From positions 1-10,624 of the forward strand of contig JANWHF010000334.1 of the NCBI GenBank assembly GCA_025450555.1: a DNA stretch of 10,624 nt. Direction: 5' to 3'. The translations under genes were made by a program, and so were the position numbers. Below are positions 5,530-10,624 of this stretch, one piece after another. Numbering within the stretch: position 1 is the stretch's first letter; each line of letters begins with the position of its first letter. This DNA comes from Tepidisphaeraceae bacterium (GTDB lineage Bacteria; Planctomycetota; Phycisphaerae; Tepidisphaerales; Tepidisphaeraceae). A model generated the notes under the pieces. The model saw nothing but the letters and a program-made list of their open reading frames with translations. It was not told the DNA's origin and searched no databases.

Positions 5530-6915
5530 TCACTGCTCCCTCTGCGGCCTTTCCCACGGCACTCCTCCCGCCTGTTGAATGTGCGCCTGCAAAATCCGGG
5601 ACATTTCATTGCGAACGCGTGGCTCAGATTTGATGAGATTGTGCTCTTCGCGCGGGTCTTCTTTGAGGTTGTAAAGTTCCAGCGGTGAGAACGGCGTGTT
5701 CTGGAGCAGCTTCCAGTCGCCGCGGCGGAGGGCGTGGCTGGCCAGGCCGAGGTATTGGGGGCCGCCTTCGCGACGGACGAAATAGAGCTCGCGCGGGGTG
5801 GCGACTTCCTGGGCCTTTCCGGTCAGCACGGGAATGAGACTGATGGCATCGATGTCTGAAGGCGCGGTTGTGCCGGCGGCCTGGCAGATGCTGGCCATGA
5901 TGTCCATATGGGCGGCGACGGCTTCGCTGCGCGAGCCGGGTTTGATGTGGCCGGGCCAGAGGGCGGCCATGGGGACGCGCAGGCCGCCTTCGTACATCGT
6001 GCCCTTGGTGCCGCGATAGGGTCCGACGGAAGCGCCGGCATCCACCTGGCCGCCGTTGTCGCTGGTGAAAAAGACCAGCGTGTTTTGCTCAAGGCCTGAT
6101 TCTTTGAGCGCGCCAAGGACCTGGCCGATGCCATCGTCGAGCTGCTCGAGCAGCGCCACCATCGCGGCGCGCTTCGGGCTCAGACCCGGCTCGCGTTGCT
6201 TCACCCTGTCGAGCCATTGCCTGGGCGGCTGGATCGGAACGTGCGGGGCATTGTATGCAAGGTACAAGAAAAATGGGTGCCCATCTTTGGCGGGTGCCTC
6301 GCGCTGGTGGATGTAGTCGATCGCCCATTGGGTGAAAATGTCGGTTGCGTGTCCCTTCGGATCGATCTCCTGATCGTTGAGGCGCATGTAATTGTGCCCC
6401 TGGCGACGGTGGGTGAGATAATCATCCATCATGTCGCCGAGGAATCCGTGGAAAAGGTCAAAGCCTTTGGCGTTGGGCGAGTTGTCGCTGTCCAAGCCCA
6501 GATTCCACTTACCGATGATCGCGGTGTGGTAGCCGACTTTGTGCAAAATCGCCGGGAGCAGCACGGCATCGTGCGAGAGATAAGCCCAGTTGTCCTTCGG
6601 ATCGGTCCGCACCAGCCCCGGCACGCCGACGCCGTCGGGGTATTTGCCGCTGAGAATTGCCGCGCGCGAAGGCGAGCATACCGGGCAGTTGGCGTAGAAA
6701 TCATCGAAGCGCATCCCCCGCGCGACGATGGAATCCATGTTGGGCGTCCGCAGATCTTTTGCGCCGTAGGAGGATAAGTCGCCGAAGCCCTGGTCGTCGG
6801 TGAGGATGAGGATGATGTTGGGATGGGATTGGGCTTCACTGAGTGCGGGGGAGACGAGAGCGGAGAGAACGGGGGTCATGAGCGTGAGGAGGCGCAGGAA
6901 GGTGTGGGGGATCAT
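5530..6915 (-). CDS. Exported type I (formylglycine) sulfatase
   Basis: This 461-residue hydrolase of the alkaline-phosphatase superfamily cleaves sulfate esters, probably from sulfated polysaccharides. A hydrophobic signal peptide covers about 1-28 (SALVSPALSEAQS at the end), so the protein is exported. The active-site motif CSPSR is at 80-84 within PVCSPSRAAILSG, where Cys80 would be matured to formylglycine. Calcium ligands are Asp40 and Asp41 (LTDDQG) and Asp286-Asn287 (TSDNGG). His225 (APHVPI) and Lys304 (RGTKGTMYEGG) fit the substrate-binding residues. The second signature reads GYHTAIIGKWNLG, with Asn138 where nearly all sulfatases have His (codon AAT). The C-terminal ELYNLKEDPREEHNL is the usual end domain. 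ATG 6915 is preceded by a weak GGTAAG. No maturase gene is in view. Confidence 0.95.
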   Translation of the reverse strand: MIPHTFLRLLTLMTPVLSALVSPALSEAQSHPNIILILTDDQGFGDLSSYGAKDLRTPNMDSIVARGMRFDDFYANCPVCSPSRAAILSGKYPDGVGVPGLVRTDPKDNWAYLSHDAVLLPAILHKVGYHTAIIGKWNLGLDSDNSPNAKGFDLFHGFLGDMMDDYLTHRRQGHNYMRLNDQEIDPKGHATDIFTQWAIDYIHQREAPAKDGHPFFLYLAYNAPHVPIQPPRQWLDRVKQREPGLSPKRAAMVALLEQLDDGIGQVLGALKESGLEQNTLVFFTSDNGGQVDAGASVGPYRGTKGTMYEGGLRVPMAALWPGHIKPGSRSEAVAAHMDIMASICQAAGTTAPSDIDAISLIPVLTGKAQEVATPRELYFVRREGGPQYLGLASHALRRGDWKLLQNTPFSPLELYNLKEDPREEHNLIKSEPRVRNEMSRILQAHIQQAGGVPWERPQREQ

Positions 6916-7041
6916 GCAATTATCTTACCGATGTCTTGGTGAAGTACTGCAAGTTTGATGCGTGATTTGGGTCGGGGGGAAATTTCGCGAGGGGAGTTTC
7001 CCTGGACTGTACGCCTCCGTGTGCCGAGGGCGATTGGATAC

Positions 7042-7107
7042 TCGCTTGCGCTTCGCGGACGAACCAGCGATCGGATTCGGCGCGTCCGTCCGCGAAGGCG
7101 CAAGCGA
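7042..7107. repeat. Imperfect palindrome, about 20-bp arms
   Basis: TCGCTTGCGCTTCGCGGACG (7042-7061) pairs with 7087-7107 (reverse complement TCGCTTGCGCCTTCGCGGAC plus G), with one bulged base and a 25-nt loop. It lies between divergent genes, where a terminator is not needed, so a REP-like dispersed repeat or a regulatory structure is more likely. Confidence 0.7.
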
Positions 7108-7185
7108 CGTGGGCGGCGGGCGCGGCGAAGAATCCTTTTTCCGAACAATCTCGCAGGTCTTATGACCGCGACTTCACCCGACATT

Positions 7186-7214
7186 TTGATTCTTTCAAAT
7201 TTGCTGCATACCCT
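7186..7214 (+). promoter_or_regulatory. Possible promoter for the gene at 7294
   Basis: TTGATT (7186-7191) and TACCCT (7209-7214) are separated by exactly 17 nt in a local AT-rich patch. The -10 is poor (3 of 6), so this is only a candidate. Confidence 0.25.
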
Positions 7215-7293
7215 CTTTCCAACGTGAGGCATGTTGCCCACGTGAACGTTTTCCCCGCCGGGTGCGGATTGCCCTGGCGAGAAGGAGTTTGCC

Positions 7294-7770
7294 ATGTGTC
7301 ACGTCTCCTGGGCGCATTGCCGCCCGCAGCACGGTTTTGATCCACGCGGTTCTCACGGACATCCCGGCCCCTGGGCCTGGGGAGGTTTCATGCCGCCATT
7401 TTCAGGCGACGAAGGTTTTGGCTCTGGTGGCGGATTTGGTGTGCGCCGACCCTTGCGCTTCCTGGCTCATAAGCTCGAGCTGGACGACAAGCAGGTGGTC
7501 TTGCTGGCGCGTATTCTCGATCAGCTCAAGACAGAGCGCGCGCAGGCTGCCGTCGACGATCGACGAGCGCTGGGCGAGTTTGCCGATGCCCTGGCCGGCG
7601 ATGCGTTCGATACCACCAGGGCGGCCGCCGCGGGGGATCGAAGGGTCGAAAGCAACAAGCGTCTGCGCGAAACGCTGCTTCGCTCGTTGCAGGAGATTCA
7701 TGCGATGCTCAATTCCGAGCAGCGCGCGCGGTTGGCGCATCTGATTCGGACGGGCGTGCTCGCGGTGTAA
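7294..7770 (+). CDS. Spy/CpxP- or metal-resistance-like small helical protein
   Basis: The protein has 158 residues. The N-terminal 50 are rich in His, Cys, Gly and Pro (MCHVSWAHCRPQHGF, SHGHPGPWAWGG), a likely metal-binding tail. From about 53 on the protein is charged and helical: LRFLAHKLELDDKQVVLLAR, a second helix with RALGEFADAL, and a closing helix with EIHAMLNSEQRARLAHLI. This arrangement, ending in a 'LxxEQRxRL' phrase, is that of Spy/CpxP chaperones and heavy-metal resistance proteins (PF13801-like). Those are normally exported, but no signal peptide or membrane segment is visible here, which is odd. A strong ribosome site, GAAGGAG (7281-7287), lies 6 nt before ATG 7294, so the start is well supported. 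It may sense or buffer metal ions. It converges with the MerR-cupin gene. Family assignment is by pattern only. Confidence 0.7.
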   Translation: MCHVSWAHCRPQHGFDPRGSHGHPGPWAWGGFMPPFSGDEGFGSGGGFGVRRPLRFLAHKLELDDKQVVLLARILDQLKTERAQAAVDDRRALGEFADALAGDAFDTTRAAAAGDRRVESNKRLRETLLRSLQEIHAMLNSEQRARLAHLIRTGVLAV

Positions 7771-7814
7771 CGCGTTTGCAATTTCCGAATTGGGTCGGGT
7801 GACCGGACGCATTC

Positions 7815-7890
7815 GGTTAGCCGCGATGCGCCAGCGGAGCGCTTCTCCGCGCGCCTGGAGAAAGCGCTCCGCTTCGCGTCGACGCTAACC
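7815..7890. repeat. Large imperfect palindrome between convergent genes, possible bidirectional terminator
   Basis: Arm 7815-7848 (starting GGTTAGCCGCGATGCG) pairs with arm 7857-7890 (ending GACGCTAACC) around an 8-nt loop. About 29 of 34 positions pair, including a continuous block AGCGGAGCGC. It sits between the stop at 7770 and the stop of the convergent gene at 7918, so the RNA stem could end transcription from both sides. No T-run follows. The GGTTAGC...GCTAACC frame recalls dispersed palindromes I associate with planctomycete genomes. Confidence 0.75.
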
Positions 7891-7917
7891 TTTGCAGAAG
7901 AGGGATTCCCTTCAGTC

Positions 7918-8793
7918 TCACGCTTGTTTCTCCCGCTCGCATTTGGCGAGATATTCTTCCCAACCCAGCGGCGGGCCAAGCAGGTCCATCCCGTACATTT
8001 TGAAGAATTGGTGCATCTGGTTGATGTCCATCGCTTCGTGGAAGATGGGTTTGGTCTTGCCGTCGTATTTCGCGACTTCGCGGAAGAAATCTTCCATATT
8101 CCCGGCCGGCTGATACGTGTTGATGATCCGAGCCGGCTTGTCGCTGACGCAGCCCCAGACGTGGTTCACGTTGCGCGGGATGAAGGCGCTTTCGCCGGGG
8201 CGAAGGCGGAGCTTCTTTTTGTCGAGATGAATTTCACATTCGCCGTCGATGACATAGATCCATTCGTCCTGGTGGTAATGAAGATGGCGCGGGCCGCCGC
8301 CGCTGGCGTTGATCTCGAAGATGCACATCGCGCCATCGGTGTCTTTTGCTGAGACTTTGCAATCGTGCGGTTCGCCGGCCAGCTTGAGCTGCTGGCCGAA
8401 TCGATCACTTCCCGCGGGCAGGCTGAAGCCGACGAACATCTCCTTGTCTGTCATTTTTCGTTTTCCTTTCAAATGCCGGATGGTTTTGTCGATCGTGCCG
8501 ATCAAGCTTTTGCTTCGCGCGACGTTGGATTGCAGGACTTTCCGGTGCGATTCGAGGGCGGCAAGCTTCTGGAATTTCTTGTGTCCGAGGATCTGCGCGA
8601 TGCGCTTCAGCTCCATTCCCAGCTCGCGATAAAACATGATTTGCTGGAGCGTCAGTAGCTGCGGCTGCTCGTAAAAGCGGTAGCCATTGGTTCCGTAGTA
8701 AGCGGGCTTGAGCAGTCCCGTTTCATCGTAGAAGTGAAGCGCACGAACGCTGACGCCGGACATGGCTGAGACTTGTTTGACGGTGTAGGCCAT
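7918..8793 (-). CDS. MerR-family regulator fused to a cupin sensor domain
   Basis: This is a 291-residue one-component transcription regulator. Residues 1-70 are a MerR winged helix-turn-helix (YTVKQVSAMSGVSVRALHFY, then ETGLLKP and NGYRFYEQPQLLTLQQI). A coiled-coil dimer helix follows to about 108. KMTDKEMFVGF (113-123) is the phrase that leads into TipA-type effector domains. Here it is followed by a cupin barrel (about 125-245): HLHYHQDEW gives His170, His172, His174 and Glu177, and GESAFIPRNVNHVW gives His211, a complete set for binding one metal ion. It may sense a small molecule or act as a dioxygenase-like sensor; the ligand is unknown. I chose ATG 8793 because MAYTVKQ is the canonical MerR start, AGGA lies a few bases upstream, and the promoter ends just before it. 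The frame stays open to 8943, but that part covers the promoter. Confidence 0.92.
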   Translation of the reverse strand: MAYTVKQVSAMSGVSVRALHFYDETGLLKPAYYGTNGYRFYEQPQLLTLQQIMFYRELGMELKRIAQILGHKKFQKLAALESHRKVLQSNVARSKSLIGTIDKTIRHLKGKRKMTDKEMFVGFSLPAGSDRFGQQLKLAGEPHDCKVSAKDTDGAMCIFEINASGGGPRHLHYHQDEWIYVIDGECEIHLDKKKLRLRPGESAFIPRNVNHVWGCVSDKPARIINTYQPAGNMEDFFREVAKYDGKTKPIFHEAMDINQMHQFFKMYGMDLLGPPLGWEEYLAKCEREKQA

Positions 8794-8809
8794 CGTTGAT
8801 CCTGTTGGC

Positions 8810-8840
8810 ATTGTCGGGAATGACGTAACGTGAGAGTCAA
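8810..8840 (-). promoter_or_regulatory. MerR-type promoter and operator for the MerR-cupin gene
   Basis: On the minus strand TTGACT (8835-8840) and GACAAT (8810-8815) are 19 nt apart. MerR-family activators act on such over-long spacers by twisting the DNA. The spacer contains the 9-bp near-palindrome ACGTTACGT, inside CTCACGTTACGTCA, and TGAC/GTCA arms flank it. Transcription would begin about 10 nt before ATG 8793, leaving a very short leader. The match suggests autoregulation. Confidence 0.65.
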
Positions 8841-8885
8841 GGGGAATTTTATAAAAAGCAGAGAAAGCGTAGAAGCAGAAGGGAA

Positions 8886-8984
8886 GGAGCCGCGCACGGA
8901 AGTAAGCGGATTTGGGCGCGCTGCGCGAAGACAGCGAGGGCACGGGCGCTCGACAAAACCCGCTTACTGCGTGCGCGGCTCTTT
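8886..8984. repeat. Large dispersed palindrome, about 25-bp arms
   Basis: The left arm GGAGCCGCGCACGGAAGTAA then GCGG (8886-8909) pairs almost fully with the right arm 8960-8983, which reads CCGCTTACTGCGTGCGCGGC then TCTT. The loop is about 45 nt and contains a smaller GCGCGCTGCGCG element. A solo left arm recurs at 2864-2888, showing it is a dispersed repeat. It lies 56 nt downstream of the kinase gene and upstream of the MerR promoter, so it could insulate the two co-directional genes. Confidence 0.8.
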
Positions 8985-9039
8985 CAATGCAGCGTTGAGC
9001 GCGGGGGCAATTTATTGCTTGGGTGGACGCGCCCGCGCG

Positions 9040-10624
9040 CTATTGCCACTTGAGATGATGGAGGAGGTAGATCACGCCGATGACGACGACCGGGATGACG
9101 GCGGCGGCGACGCCGAGACGCATGCCGCGCCAGCGGCTCTTCCAAGCCTGGGGCGCTTCGAGGCGATCCACGCGCCCGGTCACCTGCACGCCCTCGGGGT
9201 GATCGAGATCCTCCTTCATCGCCAGGGCGGATGGATAGCGATCGCCCGGATTGCGGGCCATCGCGTGAAGAATGATTTCTTCAACCTGTGGCGTGATCTC
9301 TTCATTGCGTCGCCGCGGGGCGACGGGGTCGCCGGTCAGGCGAGCATTCATGATCAGAAATGGATTGGCGCCTTCGAAGGGCACCGCGCCGGTCACCATT
9401 TCATAGAGAATCGCTCCGAGGCTGTAGATATCGGTGCGCGGGTCGCCGCGCTTGCCTTTGACCTGCTCGGGAGCCATGTAATCGGGCGTTCCCATGGCGG
9501 GGGTGAAGGCGCCAAAGGTCAGGCGTCGCATGCCTTCAAATTTGGCGATGCCAAAGTCCATGATGCGGATGCTGCCATCGTTGCAGATCATGATGTTTTC
9601 GGGCTTCAGATCGCGATGGACGACCTCGTGCGTATGCATGTAGTGCAGCGCTTCGCAGACGCGACTGGCGATGCGCAAAGCATCGTTAACCGGCATCGGC
9701 CGCATGCTGCGCATCAGATGACCCAGCGTCTGCCCCTCGAGATATTCCATCACCATGTAGGGCCGGCTCTGATCTTCCGGCGGCTCCTCGAGGCGAAGGA
9801 CGTAAGGGTGATTGAGCACCTTGCCGATCTGCTGCTCGCGCTGGAAGCGCGAGTAAAAGCCGGGATCGCTCTCGAAGTGCATGAAAGGCACCTTGAGCGC
9901 AACGACGCGCTGCGTCTTCAGATCGATGGCTTTGAAAATCGAGGCCATGCCCGATCGGCTGATCTGGTCGGTGATCTGATAGCGGTTGTCGAGCGTCTGC
10001 CCAACGTCCAATTCTTGTCCCATGGCCGGCGGTTCCACTTTCTGATAGACGGTCAGGCCTCGATAGTAGCTGGGACGCTCGACGCTTTCGACGCGGATGA
10101 TCTGGAGGGTCAAATTATCTTCGCCGCCGCGCTTCTCGGCCAGTTCGATCAGTTCCTGGCAGGCCTCATCGGGCGGGTGCTTGGTGACGATCTGATACAG
10201 CTCATTTTCGGTGATGTAACACCAGAGCCCATCGGTCGCCTGGATGATGTAATCGCCGGGCGAGACGACGACGTTCTGATAATCGATGCGGACGACCGGT
10301 TCCTGGCCGACGGTGCGGGTCAGCACCGAGCGGAATTGGCTGTTCATCGCGTCGGCGACGGTGATGAGGCCGAGCTTCAATTGCACGCCGGTGTAGGAAT
10401 GATCGCTGGTGATGCGCCGAATCCGGCTGTCCTGGATCGCATAAACCCGGCAGTCGCCGACGTGGCCGATGTTGATTTCGTTATGGCGGAAGACGCTGAT
10501 CGTGAGGGTCGTGAGCATGCGCCCTTCGATGCGCTGCTTCATGCCCTGGTCATAGACCGCGAGGTTGGCGGCATTGAACATCTGCCAGAGGAGCTGCCCG
10601 GGCGTGCAGCCACTTTTTGCGGCA
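9040..10624 (-). CDS. PP2C phosphatase - Ser/Thr protein kinase fusion, 5' end missing
   Basis: This is a membrane-anchored bifunctional signalling protein; 527 residues are visible and the N-terminus lies beyond the right edge. Numbering from the Met at 10581, the PP2C part comes first: IGHVGDCRVYAI (38-49, metal ligand Asp43), LTRTVG (87-92), QATDGLWCYI (114-123, Asp117) and GGEDNLTLQI (152-161, Asp155). A linker leads to a full Hanks-type kinase: nucleotide loop ISRSGMASIF (207-216), Lys230 in VVALKVP, HRDLKPEN (322-329, catalytic Asp324), MDFG (341-344), activation loop to GTPDYMAPE (364-372) and DIYSLGAILYEMVTG (384-398). The nucleotide loop lacks the first of the usual glycines. One transmembrane helix (about 489-508, LGVAAAVIPVVVIGVIYLL) ends the protein with a three-residue tail, so both domains face the cytoplasm. 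The Met at 10581 is internal: 14 further in-frame residues (including GCTPGQLLWQ) precede it. Confidence 0.95.
   Translation of the reverse strand, partial: AAKSGCTPGQLLWQMFNAANLAVYDQGMKQRIEGRMLTTLTISVFRHNEINIGHVGDCRVYAIQDSRIRRITSDHSYTGVQLKLGLITVADAMNSQFRSVLTRTVGQEPVVRIDYQNVVVSPGDYIIQATDGLWCYITENELYQIVTKHPPDEACQELIELAEKRGGEDNLTLQIIRVESVERPSYYRGLTVYQKVEPPAMGQELDVGQTLDNRYQITDQISRSGMASIFKAIDLKTQRVVALKVPFMHFESDPGFYSRFQREQQIGKVLNHPYVLRLEEPPEDQSRPYMVMEYLEGQTLGHLMRSMRPMPVNDALRIASRVCEALHYMHTHEVVHRDLKPENIMICNDGSIRIMDFGIAKFEGMRRLTFGAFTPAMGTPDYMAPEQVKGKRGDPRTDIYSLGAILYEMVTGAVPFEGANPFLIMNARLTGDPVAPRRRNEEITPQVEEIILHAMARNPGDRYPSALAMKEDLDHPEGVQVTGRVDRLEAPQAWKSRWRGMRLGVAAAVIPVVVIGVIYLLHHLKWQ

Larger units (their letters stand above)
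6916..7293. other. Divergent intergenic region between the sulfatase and small helical protein genes
   Basis: These 378 bases separate divergent genes and hold no convincing gene; frames of up to about 127 codons on either strand are Arg-rich and lack ribosome sites. The stretch contains the palindrome at 7042-7107. A second loose inverted repeat, CGTGAGGCA ... TTGCCCACG, lies at about 7224-7243 and could be an operator for the gene at 7294. Confidence 0.55.

Noticed and set aside
6196..6777. A 193-codon open frame on the plus strand
   Set aside because: It is antisense to the sulfatase, whose signal peptide, active site and metal ligands are all clear.
7924..8352. A 142-codon open frame on the plus strand
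   Set aside because: It is antisense to the cupin half of the MerR-cupin gene and has no ribosome site or domain.
8794..8943. N-terminal extension of the MerR-cupin protein
   Set aside because: The extra 50 codons cover the operator-promoter and part of a dispersed palindrome, and MerR proteins begin at the MAYTVKQ-like segment.

Overview
The window (about 58-60% G+C by eye, with long repeat-rich gaps) most resembles a chromosome segment of a Planctomycetota-like or related PVC bacterium. This rests on three things: an exported formylglycine-type sulfatase, a fused PP2C phosphatase/Hanks-type kinase with a C-terminal membrane anchor, and several large imperfect palindromes between genes. No marker gene for exact placement is present, so the phylum is an inference.

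Layout. (1) 2-2730, plus strand: a compact NitT/TauT-type ABC importer operon (binding protein cut by the left edge, ATPase, permease with a long gene overlap). It probably imports a small anion such as a sulfonate, nitrate or a similar solute. (2) 2731-3740: about 1 kb with no credible gene but dense repeats. These include a 10-bp-phased ATGCAAC array, TGTGAC repeats, TTCGACAAGCTC-type palindromes, GC-rich hairpins and half of a large dispersed palindrome. (3) 3741-5441, plus strand: a mosaic of two toxin-antitoxin modules (DUF433 antitoxin plus DUF5615 PIN-like toxin). The first antitoxin is intact, but its toxin breaks off after about 14 codons and runs in frame into an unrelated Cys-containing gene of unknown function. 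A complete second module follows, with its own near-leaderless promoter. (4) 5530-6915, minus strand: a secreted sulfatase with an intact CSPSR active site but Asn in place of the His of GKWHLG. (5) 7294-7770, plus strand: a small Spy/CpxP- or metal-resistance-like helical protein with a His/Cys-rich N-terminus and no signal peptide. (6) 7918-8793, minus strand: a MerR-type regulator fused to a cupin, preceded by a promoter with the 19-bp spacer typical of MerR control. (7) 9040-10624, minus strand: the PP2C-kinase fusion, cut by the right edge.

Working together. The importer genes form one transcription unit. Each TA pair overlaps by 4 nt, so translation is coupled. The MerR-cupin gene probably autoregulates. 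Large palindromes lie at 7815-7890 between convergent genes, at 8886-8984 after the kinase, and at 7042-7107 between divergent genes. They look like members of dispersed repeat families and some may act as terminators. A shared role for the sulfonate-type importer and the sulfatase in sulfur supply is possible but not shown. The strongest candidates for something unusual are the rearranged TA locus with its in-frame toxin-start fusion, the MerR-cupin one-component sensor with its readable operator, and the phased short-repeat arrays.
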